Part shown: positions 1 to 12,337 of the stretch, piece after piece | How the letters are laid out: each line of letters starts with the position of its first letter | Numbering within the stretch: position 1 is the first letter of the stretch | Origin: Sipunculus nudus | Taxonomy: Eukaryota; Annelida; Sipuncula; Golfingiida; Sipunculidae | Direction: 5' to 3' | Assembly: GCA_026874595.1 (NCBI GenBank) | Contig: CM049314.1 | Coordinates: 72,620,300-72,684,299, forward strand | DNA length: 64,000 nt | Translations under genes and position numbers: made by a program | Notes under the pieces: model-generated | Told to the model about the DNA's origin: nothing | Databases searched by the model: none | Seen by the model: only the letters and a program-made list of their open reading frames with translations

Positions 1-2080
1 CCAGTGGAAATCCACTTATTTATACTATTATCTTATATAAAGATAGGCCTAAATGAAAAAAAAATTAGGTGTATTGCATTAACAATGGTAATAAGATATA
101 AGCTCAAAATAATATCCTTTGGACATTCAATACATGTAACCATATACTTAACCAATCCGCTGCATGCGCGGACACCTGATAACGTTAAAAAAACTTGAAT
201 AGTTTCAGGATGATGACGTACGTTAAAGTTATGTAAATCATGACGTCTTCTTTTGTGATTTAAGAAATTTATTTCTGTTTTTTCAGTCATTTAATCTCTA
301 AAATACGTCCCAGCACCGGCGCCCACCTTAATCGGGACGGTCCCATCCACGGTCCATCAACAATAACCAAAGCAGTTAACTCTTTTTTTCTTCAAAAAAT
401 ATTTCTTTACACAAAATTGGTGGAACATCTGCATACATATGTTAGACCGATAGTCAGATTTAAAGAATATTTCTAATAACAAGCAATCACACGGACACGA
501 GCACTGGGACCAAACAAAGATTTGGGGTCACAAACGACCCAATTAAATTTTCCTAAAGTTTTTAAACTTTAAATTTTTTAAGTTTGTCATTCCGATAACT
601 CAATCTCTGTAAAGATACCATGAAATGTAAAAGGGGCCAAGTCATCTATCTGGCCTTAATTAACTAAAGGTAACTCTTGGAGCTTTTATAGAAATAGGTC
701 GAAAAAGTGGATATCACCGCACATAGACTGCTTGTTTTGTTTATATCAACATGGTTATAATAAGTGGGAGCCGGCCAAATAAATCTAAAACGAATTCAAC
801 AAGGGCATCTGGCGGCAAGTGGGATAAGCCATGCAGAGCCTTGCAAATGGCGTTTTGCATCAAGTGACCATTCTTCCTACGCATATATGCAACCTTTCAT
901 ATTACATGTATTTCCAGTTTGTCAGGAAAGGTGTTTACAAAAACGTTGTTGATAAACAAGTTCATATTTCTTTCATGGAGGTGTTATAAGAACCTTTCAT
1001 GTACAGAATTACGCTTAGACCATTAATATATACACAGAGGAAGCCAGAAATCACATCAATTCTGTTTCAAAAGGTAGGTGAATGGGCTTTGTAAATTTGT
1101 TATTCTTTCCCATAAGACTGATGGTATGGTTGTATCGTTCGACAAACACAGTCTCATCTAAATAAACGTAAAAACACATAAATACAAAACAATCAGATTG
1201 AAAAACACTACCGATAAACGTCCAGCTTTAAAAATGATACTTACACCACCAGGTAGCATTACAGAGTGATATAATATATAACAGACTTAATCTGTTCGAA
1301 ACACTTCAGTAAAAAAAAGTTTACTTCAATCTCAGCTCCTGACCAGTTCAATCCAAGACATGCATCGAAATCGATTATACAAAACACTCAGATTATAGGT
1401 ATTTAAATAATAAAGTAAGTGAAGAACTGACATTTTCTCTACTCGACCAGGATTTTGGACGGAATAAAAGATTTACGTTGATTGTGTAACTTTTGGGTCA
1501 TGACCAATGGTCCTATCTCAGGCGTTTAGCACCAACTTTTGTAGTCTACTTCGATATTTCCCTTGTTGTGGCTGACTCCTTGTTAAACATTAGCGCCTTC
1601 TAACCGGTGCCTCGTATTCTCCAATTGTTAGCACCAATGTTGAATTTATACGAAAAATAGCGTCTTTTGTTAAAAACAGCATGGTACCTGCCAAAAAGTA
1701 ATGAACTGGAACCCTTGCTTTACTCTACTGCAAAGGTGTTCAAAATAGTGGACTCTCGCGCCAACATAAATATAGCGCAAACGCCACGTGAACCGTGGAC
1801 GTTCTTGTGTGGATCACTCATCGTTTAGGATCCCTCGCACATGCGCGAAATGAAACTTATGTTCTAGTCGCCTTGTATGCTCACACGAATAATCATAGAA
1901 GGGTTTATGCATTCGGTATAAATACCCTGCACTGAGAAGGTTTTGCTTTGAAACTTTTGCATAAAGCTAATGAGTTCCTCGAATTTCAGGTTTGGGTGTC
2001 TGTTGTAAGCGTCATGGAATCTGGTAAGCTCATTGATGATCCAGGTCAAAAATATATCCTCTATGTGACAGACGTATTGC
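1..2080. other. intergenic DNA, no gene recognised
   Basis: AT-rich sequence with only short open frames that show no family motif on either strand. A stretch near 1515-1640 resembles 24400-24500 at low identity (both contain TTCTAACCGGTG), which suggests an old dispersed repeat. Nothing else is supportable here. Confidence 0.5.
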
Positions 2081-3002
2081 AGGTTTTTAGCTCAGCTGAC
2101 TAAAAGTCATCTGAGCTATAGCGATCACCCTTCGTCCGTCGTCCGTCCGGCCGTCCGTTAACAGGGCACAAATCGTAACCGCTAGACCTAGAATCTTCTC
2201 ATTTGACATCCAGGGAGGTCCATGAAAAATCTCCTTGAAAACCTGAAATTAGCTTTCTGTTACCCATATCTTTTGAGCTATGGCGCTCCAAAATACCCCC
2301 CAGAATAATGCAAAATTTGATACAAAAGCTCAAGTATCTGAATAACCACTGCATTGATCACTATGATTCTTTGCATGAATATTGATCATGCGATGTTCCA
2401 TCACTTCCTGCAGACTGGTGGTGCCACCTGTTTTTTTCGAATTTTTTTCGAATTTTTTTCTCTTTTTTTCAGATCTGCAATGAAACTGTCATCTGTTAAC
2501 AGGGCACAAATCGTAACCACTGGACCTGGAATCTTCAAACTTAACATCAAGGGAGGTCTATGAAAAATCTCCTTGAAAACCTGAAATTAGGTCTCTGTTA
2601 CCCATATCCTTCGAGCTATGGCGCTCCGAAGTACCCCCCAGAATAATGCAAAATTTGATACAAAAGCTCAAGTATCTGAATAACCACTGCATTGATCACT
2701 ATGATTCTTTGCATGAATATTGATCATAGGATGTTCCATCACTTTCTGTAGACTGGTGGTGCCACCTATATTTTTTTCAATTTTTTTCGATTTTTTTTTC
2801 TCTTTTTTTTCAGTCCTGCAGTGTAACTGTCATCTGAGAACAGGGCACAAATCGTAACCACTGGACCTGGAATCTTCTCACTTGACACCCAGGGAGATCC
2901 ATGAAAAATCTCCTTGAAAACCTGAAATTAGGTCTCTGTTACCCATATCCTTGGAGCTTTGGTGCTCCAAAGTACCCCCCCCCCCCCCCAGAATAATGCA
3001 AA
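2081..3002 (+). repeat. composite tandem-repeat element, left part
   Basis: The head (about 2081-2160) has an AGCTCAGCTGA-type start, a GCTATAGCGATCA motif and CCGTCCG repeats. It is followed by monomers of about 335-345 bp, with GTAACC(A/G)CT-type monomer starts near 2176, 2513 and 2855. The third monomer is cut at AATGCAAA (2995-3002) by a LINE and resumes at 10017. Each monomer contains a GGTGG(C/T)GCCACC-like palindrome followed by a T-rich tract. The style matches dispersed repeats of bivalve genomes, and the orientation is taken from the head. A 14-base C run at 2976-2989 may vary in length. Confidence 0.75.
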
Positions 3003-3184
3003 TTTTTTTTATTGGTATAATACATATAAACATAGACAGAAATAGGCAACATTTATGTACATATACATACATACTTACGATATACATAGACAAGGACAAC
3101 ACAGTAACTGATGCTAATGTGGTAAAAAAAATGCCTTGTAATTTATAATTCACTTATAAAGTGCATTCATATATATTTATATCT

Positions 3185-3192
3185 ATTTAAAC

Positions 3193-3250
<58 letters not shown>

Positions 3251-3252
3251 TT
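3185..3252. repeat. TA/TATATA microsatellite
   Basis: Alternating TA tract interrupted by a few A and T runs, lying in the 3' region of the LINE. Confidence 0.9.
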
Positions 3253-3727
3253 ATGTAGTCATAACATTCTAACAAGTAATATTACACTATCAGAGGTAAT
3301 ATTGGACTCCATTTCCTCAGATGGTGCGCCATCTTACATTGTTTTTCTGCAATGATGTATTCTTCCTTTTGCAGTGATTTCACATTTAATATAAAGTTGT
3401 TGAACAGAACAGAGTCAGATGAATAACATTTTCCTTTGTATAAAGTGAGTTTGTACAATACTATGATTGTATTCATCAAAATATTTTTTTCAGTAACTGG
3501 AAGAATACCAAATATTATATTATTTTGGAGCATACCTGACATATTTACATTACATGAGTTCAACCATTCACAGATCCTAAAGTACAGGTTTTTTTGTGAC
3601 TATACAATGACAAAAAAGATGTAATAAGGTTTCTTGATACAGAAAACAATAGTCACATCTACCACTATCAACTAAATTCCATGTGAACAAATGACTGTTT
3701 ACAGGTAAATAATTATTCATAATTGTA

Positions 3728-5165
3728 TCCGCCAAAACAGAGTATTGCGGATACTATGTTTTCAGCTGCACGCCGCCGCCGCCGCCGCCGCCGCATAGGT
3801 GTCCGGAGAACTCCTCCGTAACCGCTGGGCGGAATTTTACGAAACCCGGGATTATGTTCGGGTCACATGTGAACTGCTGCGCCCCGATTTTGTTTTGACC
3901 TCTGACCTTTCCTCTGCGCTCTGCGTCCGTTTGTGCGTCTGTTTCCACACATAAACCCACATATCTCGGGAACCGTTTGACCGATCAGGAAAATTTTTTT
4001 GCACAAATGTAGCCCTTGAAGAGCTTTATAACATACACAAAAAATGGTGGCGCCACCTGCAACCATGTTTGCACAGTGCCCATCTGTTCGTCTGCCTTGG
4101 GTTAAAATCACTCATATCTCCGCAGTGACTTGACTAATTCACCTGAAATTCGGCATGCGTAAACTTTCCTGGATAGCTTTTCTGATTTTATGACAGGTGG
4201 CGCCACCTACATTCACGTTTACGCTGCAGACATCCAAGCTCATATCTCGGGAACCGTTTGACCGATCAGGAAAATTTTTTTGCACAAATGTAGCCCTTGG
4301 AGAGCTTTATAACATACACAAAAAATGGTGGCGCCACCTGCAACCATGTTTGCACAGTGTCCCTCTGTTCGTCTGCCTTGGGTTAAAATCACTCATATCT
4401 CTGCAGTGACTTGACAAATTCACCTGAAATTCGGCATGCGTATACATCCTGGATAGCTTTTCTGATTTTATGACAGGTGGCGCCACCTACATTCACGCTG
4501 CAGACATCCAAGCTCATGTCTCGGAACCGTTTGACCGATTGGGCAAAAATTTTGCATGCGTATAGATCTCACATAGCTCTTTATCATACGCAAAAGTGGT
4601 GGCGCCACCTGCAGGCATTTTTGCACAGCTCCTGTCTGTTTGTCTGCCATGGGACAAAATCGCTCATATCTCGGCAGTGGTTTGACATATCTGCCTAAAA
4701 TTTTGCAGGTTTATACATCCCCGACAGCTCTCTTGATTTTATGACAGGTGGCGCCACCTGCATTCTAGTTTATGCAGCAGACATCCAAGCTCATATCTTG
4801 GGAACCGTTTGACCGATTGGGCCAAAGTTTTGCATGTGTATAGTTCTCACATAGCTCTTTATCATACGCAAAACTGGTGGCGTCACCTGCAACCATTTTT
4901 GCTCAGCGTCCATCTGTTTGTCTGCCTCGGGCTAAAATCACTCATATACATGTAGTGGTTTGACTTATCTGCCTTAAATTTTGCATGTGTATACAACTTG
5001 GACGGCTTTCCGGATTTTGTGGTGGGGGGGGGGGGGGGCAACCTAAATACACCATTTGGCTGCAGACATCCATGCTAATATGCAACACTCTATTTCCCCT
5101 TGCCACTCAATCCATGCCTCCCTTCACCCGTTCCACTCTGATTTAGGCGGATACACGTAGTCGCT
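3728..5165. repeat. nested repeat element with about 280-bp monomers and short inverted ends
   Basis: Four monomers begin near 3960, 4241, 4518 and 4792 with TCGG-AACCGTTTGACCGAT, at a period of about 274-281 bp. Each has one or two copies of the palindrome GGTGGCGCCACC (4046, 4196, 4327, 4476, 4598, 4747; variant at 4876). The ends carry inverted GTATCCGCC/GGCGGATAC motifs (near 3727 and 5143). A CGC trinucleotide tract lies at about 3770-3794 and a G run at about 5023-5038. It lies in the LINE 3' region and so probably inserted after the LINE. No coding capacity is seen. Confidence 0.65.
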
Positions 5166-5282
5166 TGTCGACTACCCGTATTCTAGTTTTATATTGAAAC
5201 TCTCTTGTATACCCCATTTGTAACATTTAAATATAAATCCCATTTTAGTTTTCTGCTCATTATTTTCTTTTCAATAACTTTA

Positions 5283-7856
5283 TTATATAACTTTTTTCGA
5301 ATCTAGGTTTGATATCTTAAATGGATCATTCTTAATAAACACAGGATCATCATATTCCTGCATATTCACAGTATGCTCATCTTCTAATATAGTACGCTGA
5401 TATTTTGATATAGATGACACTATTGATTGTAACTTGAATTTATCTAACTGTGTTAAATCTCCTTTATCTAGAGTGCTCCAAGATTTTAATGACCCATCAA
5501 TATTTATTAGGTCCCGAATGTAATTTATCCCTGCCGCTGACATTTTTTTGTTAAAGTAAGATGCTTTGTTGACATTAAATAGTTTGTTATTCCACAATGT
5601 TTGTGATAATACTTCAAATTTAGTTGTAGGGTAGCAATCGAAAAGTTCAGCCCATGAACACAGGCATGATTTATAAAAATTTGACAGGGAAAGTGGGATC
5701 CTCTGTATATCAAAGTTTGATCGTATGAATGCTACTCCACCAATCTTACGTAGATAACCTGTCACCAACTTCACCCAAGGTTTATCTTTATCCGTAATTA
5801 ATCGTTTTATCCATAATACACGTTGGGCTTTTAACATTGATTCTACATCTGGAACTTTAAGACCACCTATTTCATAGGATCCAATAGCAGTACAATATTT
5901 AACTTTAGGCTTTTTATCCTTCCATATAAATAAGTTAATCATACTTTGTACTTCAGTAATGAAGCCCTTTGGAGGATCACACATATTAGAGACATACAAT
6001 ATTGTAGATAAAACAAGTGATCGAGCTATTTCAACCCTTCCATACACTGTCAGTGGACGAGTTTTCCATACATTCAAAGTTTTCTTAATTCTTTCTTTTA
6101 TTCTTGTGAAGTTTTGCTCCACAACCATATCTGAATCATAACAAAAGTATATACCCAAAATTCTTATAACATTTACAGTCAAATCTAACCATCTACATTC
6201 TATGGGTTTATCCTGTCTGTTTCTATCTTTGCCTAACCAAGCTGCCTCAGATTTATCGTAATTGACTTTAAAAGAGGAATACTCTGTAAACATGTTAATT
6301 AGTGTGATGAGTTCATTAAATGAATTTACATCATGAATGAAAAAAGTTGTGTCATCAGCAAACATACACATTTTAAATTCTGTGTCATAGACCTTTATTC
6401 CTTTGACATTATTATTTGTACGAATCTTATGTACCAATATTTCGACAAGTAAAAACAAATAACATGCAAGTGGGTCACCTAAACGTATACCCCGTTCTAT
6501 TAAAAAATACTGAGTAGTAACTCCATTATTAATAACTGCACTTTCCAACTTGTTATACATTGTTTTTACCCATAAAATAAAATTTTCTCCAAATCTAAAC
6601 CTTTTTAGAACACTAAACATAAATACATGATCTACTGAATCAAAGGCTGCTTCAAAATCCGCTGCAAACATAATACCTGGTACCATTCTTTGCTTGCAAT
6701 AACTCAACATATCATCAATTAGTCTGATGGGATCACCAATAAAACGTCCTTTTATAAATGCACTTTGTTCTTGCGAAATTATCTCTGGTAATATTTTCTT
6801 CAGCCTATTTACCAAAACCCGACTGAGTATTTTACTATCTACATTGATTAAACTTATCGGGCGCCATGACTTAATGAACCTGGAGTCTTTTCCTGGTTTT
6901 TCTAATAAAGTGATGATTGCTTGTTTTTGGCTTGCCTTCATTTGACATTCAATAAAATTGTGATTCATACATGATACTAAGTCTTTTCCAATATCTTGGG
7001 AAAAATTGATGTAAAATTCTTTACTTAGACCATCATTTCCAGGTGATTTGTTGGATGGCATAGACTTAACAGCATTAAAAATCTCATCCAGTGTCACTGG
7101 GCCATCACACATGGATGAATGTTCTTTTGTTAGAGTTGGCATATTAACTTTACTTAAATAGTTTTCACATTGTTCTGGTGTGACAGTAGAAACCCTTGTA
7201 AAACGATGCATAAAAAAATTTCTTATTTCATTTAGAATATCACTTTGGGAGGTTAATACATCATTATTGCTTTTTAGTAATTTTCGTACTGATGTTTTGC
7301 CCTTATTTCTTTTTTCTAAGTTCAGGAAATATGCAAAATTTCTTTCACCATATTCTCTCCACTGTGCTCTTGAGCGAATTATTATTCCTTCAGTTATATG
7401 ATTATACATAGTTTCCACTTCTTGTTTTACTTGTTGATACTCTGTTACTATTGAGTCTCCCGGATGTTCACATAATTTTCTTTCTAATTCATTCAGTTTA
7501 CTCTCAAGAGCGGCTAGATTCAATCTTCTTTCCTTAGCTTTTGACTTAGAATATTCTACTGTGAATTGCCTTATTTTGTATTTCAAAAATTCCCAGCGGC
7601 TTGCCGGATTATTATATGAATTAAGTTCTTTCCATGCAAAAATTTTATTTTTTAACTCATTGACATACACTTCATCCTGTAAAAGAGAATTATTAAATTT
7701 CCAATACCCCTTTCCTCTTTTATGTTCATTTAAGACTTGTAACTGTAAATTAATAGCTGAATGGTCTGTACCTACTGAAGGAATAATATCGGTAGACTGT
7801 ACAGATGGCTGAATATTATTTGAAATTAAAAAATAATCTAGTCGTCTTTGTGTCAA
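5283..7856 (-). pseudogene. LINE ORF2, reverse transcriptase part (857 codons)
   Basis: C-terminal and main part of the LINE ORF2 polyprotein, which nicks target DNA and reverse transcribes the element RNA. Visible motifs: the end of the endonuclease domain (RRLDYFLIS, then GTDHSAINL in the position of the usual SDH motif). The reverse transcriptase blocks follow: KSPGNDGLSKEFY, SWRPISLINVDSK, QSAFIKGRF, AADFEAAFDSVDH, the catalytic MFADDTTFFI, and a GRVEIARSLVLSTILY segment. The motif set fits the L1/Tx1 group. No RNase H domain follows. The frame is displaced from the upstream endonuclease part at about 7853-7857, next to a run of four G. The domain content is otherwise continuous, so a single-base indel or read error in that run explains the break. 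Confidence 0.85.
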
Positions 7857-8410
7857 GGGGAACCATCGCCTCCAGGAATATCTTTTACGTCAGGATTTCT
7901 TATCCTCCATATATCTATGACCTCAAATTCTTCAATGATTGACTGTATTTGCTTAATAGACTTTACTTTCAGTTTTTCACCATCAGTGTCAATTTTATCC
8001 ATACAAACATTAAAATCACCCCCTATAACTAGCCTTATGTCAGTATCAAGTACCATCTTTTTTATTTCATTATGCAGCTTTTGGAAATACTCTACCTGTT
8101 CCATTTCTGTGTTTGGTGCATATATATTACATAAAAGAGTGTGGCACTCTTGAATAATACATTTTAATAGGATATATCTACCATCAGTATCAACTGTTAC
8201 CTGCTCAAATTTAAAATCTGTTTTCTCTCCAATCATTATCATAACACCTCTGCTTGCGGATGTACCATGTGAAAAATAAACTTGCCCACGCCACTGTTTA
8301 GACCAATTATTCACAATTTTTAAGTCACTGTGTGATTCATGGATAAACCCAATACCATTTTGACAACCCTGTTTACAGAACCAGTTAAATATTTTCTTTC
8401 TTTTTTTCAT
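7853..8410 (-). pseudogene. LINE ORF2, APE-type endonuclease part (185 codons)
   Basis: N-terminal apurinic-endonuclease-like domain of ORF2. The GGDFNVCMDKIDTDG segment carries the conserved GDFN motif, and TLLCNIYAPNTE and IDIWRIRNPD match the family. The ATG at 8410 is not the natural start. In another frame just upstream (about 8411-8465) a VSLNVRGLR-type stretch, the usual first endonuclease motif, is readable, and the frames part in a seven-A run near 8402. A stop lies just before the 8410 ATG in its own frame. ORF2 therefore carries two likely homopolymer frameshifts, here and at about 7855. Confidence 0.8.
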
Positions 8411-8465
8411 ACTGTCTTAAACCTCTGACATTCAATGACACAATATTAATGATATTATCTGAACA

Positions 8466-8930
8466 ATTATATGATACCACGATCCATTTCTTTCCTTACC
8501 ATTGTTGCCATTGCACCTGAGAGACCTTCACTTTTTGTGGCATTAATACAGTTACTTGTTACATGAATAAAACACGAGTAGACAGAGTATTCATTACATG
8601 AATAAACACATTGAGGCACAACAGACATTCTTAAATAATTTTTTACCAAAATACCCTTTTGGGCTTACTTGACTTATTTACTTTAAAAATATTTTCACTC
8701 TTTTATTAAGCATAAAAGGTTTAAATGAAAAGATGTGTTATCCCACAAATTACACAGTTTCTGCAAACATTTAGTTCTAAATGCATAAACTGACGAGAAT
8801 TAAACATACTACAGATACAATATAATTATAGTCTCTTGCTTTCCTTTCTCAAATCAGAATGGTGACAAACTATAAACTGATACCAATCTATATTTATAAT
8901 ACATTGTCACTGATTATATTTCTAGTCCGA
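8466..8930 (-). other. LINE spacer between ORF1 and ORF2
   Basis: AT-rich, with no open frame of note. It lies between the ORF1 stop and the first recognisable endonuclease codons of the same element. Confidence 0.6.
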
Positions 8931-9764
8931 TTAATGATTTGAGAACAAGTTGCCAAGATCATCTCCATAGTTCACTTGTACAATGTTATCTAAATCTTCC
9001 TTATTCTGAGCAAAAATCTTTCCATCCCAAGACCATACTGCTTTAACCCTCTCATCTTTCTTAACCCTGTTGAATACCTCTAGCATTTCTTTACAAAGGT
9101 AATCAACAATAATGATACCTGTGTTTTTCAGCGCCTTTCTCTCTTTAATAACTGCCATTCTATCATCTCGGCTTTGGAACCGAACAATCATAGATCTTGC
9201 TTTACCTGATTTTTTCTTGCCAACTCTGTGGGCAGCATTAATTGTGTGAACTGGCACATCTACTTTAAGTTTTTCTGTTATTAGTTTATGTACATTGGTT
9301 TTACAATTTTCTGCATCATGTTCAGGCAATCCAATAATCTTTAGGTTTGATTTTCGGAGGTACTGTTCATTACTGATGGCATTTTTTCTTGCCTCTTGAG
9401 CTTCCCTATTTGTTTGTACACATTCAATTTTTAAATTTGCATATTCTTGCTCTAATTGTGACACTTTTGCTGAAAGGGACTCATTTTGTTTTTCCAGTTC
9501 GAAAACCCGTCCTTCCATTTTTTCTACATATGCATCTAACTGAGTTTTAAATTCTTTTTTCAAGTCATTTTTCAGTTTGTCCAACATTTCACCAAGTTTC
9601 TTTTCACCGACTCCTTTGCCTGACATGGTTGCAGATTTTGTCTCACAAGTACTTAATAACTCTGACTGAAAATATTTTGTTTTCTTAATAGACAATATAG
9701 AAGAGTCTGAGGAGCTGCTTGATAGATTTGATCTTAGACGCTTCCTATCATCAAAGTCTGACAT
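8931..9764 (-). CDS. LINE ORF1 protein (277 aa), L1-type RNA-binding protein
   Basis: Intact open frame of the type that packages LINE RNA as a trimeric nucleic-acid chaperone. Residues 1-50 are serine-rich and basic. Residues about 55-135 are heptad-rich and charged (KKLGEMLDKLKNDLKKEFK onward), consistent with a coiled coil. Then comes an RRM-like core with LRKSNLKIIGLPE, AHRVGKKKSGKARSMIVRF and DDRMAVIKERKALKNTGI, and a C-terminal domain around YLCKEMLEVFNRVKKDERV. Length and order fit the L1/Tx1 ORF1 (transposase_22-like) family. It lies directly upstream of ORF2 in the same orientation. It is element-borne, not a host gene. Confidence 0.85.
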   Translation of the reverse strand: MSDFDDRKRLRSNLSSSSSDSSILSIKKTKYFQSELLSTCETKSATMSGKGVGEKKLGEMLDKLKNDLKKEFKTQLDAYVEKMEGRVFELEKQNESLSAKVSQLEQEYANLKIECVQTNREAQEARKNAISNEQYLRKSNLKIIGLPEHDAENCKTNVHKLITEKLKVDVPVHTINAAHRVGKKKSGKARSMIVRFQSRDDRMAVIKERKALKNTGIIIVDYLCKEMLEVFNRVKKDERVKAVWSWDGKIFAQNKEDLDNIVQVNYGDDLGNLFSNH

Positions 9765-10016
9765 ACCAATATGTACTCAGAAACATTTATTTATTTCATG
9801 ACAAAGTGATTAAGCAGGCCAAAATAAGCTGATAAGTATTACATTATATATAAATACATGTCACAATATTCTAGACAAGCAAATAACACAAAAAATAACA
9901 AACCTGATGGGTCAGCTGGTGTCTTGCCCTGGTGATATTGGAGGGCCTCACTAATAATAAAGTGACCAAAGGGAGTGCACTTGCACTGAACACAAATGAA
10001 TAGAACTAGATTGCAA

Positions 10017-11337
10017 AATGCAAAATTTGATACAAAAGCTCAAGTATCTGAATAACCACTGCATTGATCACCATGATTCTTTGCATGAATATTGATCATG
10101 GGATGTTCCATCACTTTCTGTAGACTGGTGGTGCCGCCTATATTTTTTCCAATTTTTACGAATTTTTTTCTCTTCTTTTCAGACGTGCAATGAAACTGTC
10201 ATCTGTTAACAGGGCACAAATCGTAACCACTGGACCTGGAATCTTCAAGCGTAATATCCAGGGAGGTCCATGAAAAATCTCCTTGAAAACCTGAAATTAG
10301 GTCTCTGTTACCCATATCCCTGGAGCTTTTGTGCTCCAAAGTACCCCCCAGAATAATGCAAAATTTGATACAAAAGCTCAAGTATCTGAATAACCACTGC
10401 ATTGATCACCATGATTTTTGCATGAATATTGATCATGGGATGTTTCATCACTTCCTGCAGACTGGTGGCGCCACCTGTATTTTTCCCAATTTTTACGAAT
10501 TTTTTTTCTTAATTTTTGAGACCTTCAAAGAAGCTGTCATCTGTTAACAGGGCACAAATCGTAACCGCTTGACCTAGATTCATCTAACTTGACATCAAGT
10601 GAGGTCCATGAAAAGTCTGTGTGAAAACATATAATTAGGTCTCTGTTACCCATATCCTTCGTAGTAAGTACCACTCAGAATAATTAAGAATTTGATACAA
10701 AAGCTCCAGTGTCTGAATAACCAATGCATTGATCTCCATGATTCTTTGCAGGTATATTGATCATGGAGTGTTCCAAACTGGTGGCGCCACCTGTATTTTT
10801 TTCAATTTTGTAGGCATTTTTTGTCTGTTGATGAGACCTTCGAATGAAGTGGTCATCTGTTAATATGGCACAAACTGTAACTGCTGAACCTAGAATCTTC
10901 TTACTTCACATCCAGGGAGACTAATGAAAAATCTCCTTGGAAACCTGAAATTAGGCTTCTGTTACCCATATTCCCTGAGCTATAGGGCTCATAAATACCC
11001 CCAAGAATAATTAAAAATTTGATACAAACAAAAGCTCCAGTATCTGAATAACTAATGCCTTGATAGCCATGATTCTTTGGATATATGTTGATCATGGAGT
11101 GTTTCATCAGTTCCTGCAGACCGGTGGCACTCCCTTTATTTTATCAAATTTTTACGCATTTTTTTCTATTTTTGAGACCTTAAAATGAAGTTGTCATCTG
11201 TCCAAAAACCCACTGAAACCCATTTCTAAGGACTCTTCACAAAATTCATGATTTGTTTGCACTCTGGCAGTCATTTTGCTCATTGTTCAACATTCCTTGA
11301 ATTCAGCTGAGCGTCATGGCCCATGGGCCACTTGTTT
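10017..11337 (+). repeat. composite tandem-repeat element, right part
   Basis: Continuation of the element that starts at 2081, resuming exactly where the LINE interrupted it. Further monomers start near 10222, 10561 and 10877. GGTGGCGCCACC is present at 10464-10475 and 10780-10791. The tail (11303-11337) reads CAGCTGAGCG, then the palindrome TGGCCCATGGGCCA, then CTTGTTTG. The same tail pattern recurs inverted at 15604-15636 and at 44570-44600. A hairpin close to one end with no obvious target duplication is reminiscent of Helitron-type non-autonomous elements, but that class is not proven here. Confidence 0.7.
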
Positions 11338-12206
11338 GTCTGTTTAGATAGAAACTCTTCCAGTCCCCTTCTGTAGTCTCAAGGCAACGACTCAACAGGT
11401 CACAATAAAAATTCACCTCTGCTACATACGAACCCCGACTGGACCCTAGGTTGTCTGGGAGTAATCTGGCGCCTCAGCTTCACATGAGGTCTGGACCGTC
11501 TGGGCACAGGGTAAAAGTTCTGGGCACTCTGACGAGGTATCCACTGCCCGCGAGCGTCCGTTCCTTAGGATAGGTCTGCCCGCGAGTATCCTTTCCTCCC
11601 AATGCCGAGGCACATGCAGTACCTTATTTTTTTACGGGATTTTCACTAAGAGAAGTCTTAATCCCTCGAATGGTAACGTTACACCATTGGCTTATGAGAC
11701 AATCAGATTTACATTAGATACACATATAAAACAGATTTTCCCCATTTTGTAACAAATTCATTCAAGACATATATACAACAAGTAGTAAACAATACATACA
11801 GACAACCGATTGTAACCACATCGCAAACATCCGTAAATCATGTCCACATGGTGTCGGCATAATCAGCATTCATTGTAAACCCAATATCCATACTGAGAAT
11901 AAGAAATGGAGTAGGTTTTTTTTACGAGAGTAGATATACTACAGGCCGACCATGCAAACGTAGAAACATCGGTCATTGTATTTATCTATACATTCCTTTA
12001 ATTGATAGAGTCATTCAACATTTGGTAATGTCTTAAAGTATATCCAAATCTAGTCTGTTGCCAAGGTAGTTATAATTAATGTTTCGCTAAATTCATCTTT
12101 TATGGTGACCGCATAATGAGATACCACAATGCATAATAAATATAATCCTCAACCGATTACAGAATAACAGTGTGCATTATACTTTTATTGGGTGTGATAT
12201 CCCGAA
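11338..12206. other. downstream flank of the ligase gene
   Basis: No gene is visible. A short imperfect direct repeat around CTGCCCGCGAG occurs at about 11540-11600. The part next to 12206 is presumably the 3' untranslated region of the minus-strand gene, and AATAAA on the minus strand at 12184-12189 is a possible cleavage signal. Confidence 0.4.
12184..12189 (-). promoter_or_regulatory. possible polyadenylation signal AATAAA
   Basis: Minus-strand hexamer about 18 bases after the stop codon of the ligase gene. It is close to the stop, so a later site could be the one used. Confidence 0.35.
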
Positions 12207-12337
12207 CTAATATTTTGCCATCTTCTTCTTGGACATCTCTTTAAGACGTCTACGGACTATTTTCCCGGTGCCTGTGCGAGGAACTTCAGTGACAAAATGT
12301 ATTCCTCCGCGAAGTCGCTTGAAGGGAGCGACATTGT
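12207..12337 (-). CDS. ligase gene exon 11 (residues 491-533 and stop)
   Basis: Encodes [20 protein letters not shown] and then [13 protein letters not shown], with catalytic Lys516. It ends KMAKY. Acceptor ATTACAG. Confidence 0.92.

Larger units (their letters stand above)
3003..10016 (-). mobile_element. L1/Tx1-type LINE, near full length, flanked by 8-bp target duplication
   Basis: This is a non-LTR retrotransposon of about 7.0 kb read right to left: a short 5' region (about 250 bp), ORF1 (9764-8931), a spacer, ORF2 with endonuclease and reverse transcriptase (8410-5283, slightly extended upstream), then a long 3' region ending in an A run (eight T on the plus strand, 3003-3010). The direct repeat AATGCAAA flanks it (2995-3002 and 10017-10024). 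Joining the flanks at that repeat recreates the monomer sequence seen elsewhere in the surrounding element, so the insertion boundaries are well supported. The 3' region contains a TA microsatellite and a separate repeat block (3728-5165) that looks like a later nested insertion. ORF2 has two likely single-base frameshifts, so this copy is probably dead or carries sequencing errors in homopolymers. Confidence 0.8.

Noticed and set aside
2878-4111. Several minus-strand frames of 68-93 codons around 2878-4111
   Set aside because: They fall in tandem repeats, C or CGC runs and microsatellites, with no conserved domain.
4030-4890. CRISPR-like array of palindromic repeats
   Set aside because: Spacing and monomer size (about 280 bp) and the eukaryotic setting do not fit. 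The palindromes are internal to longer homologous monomers.
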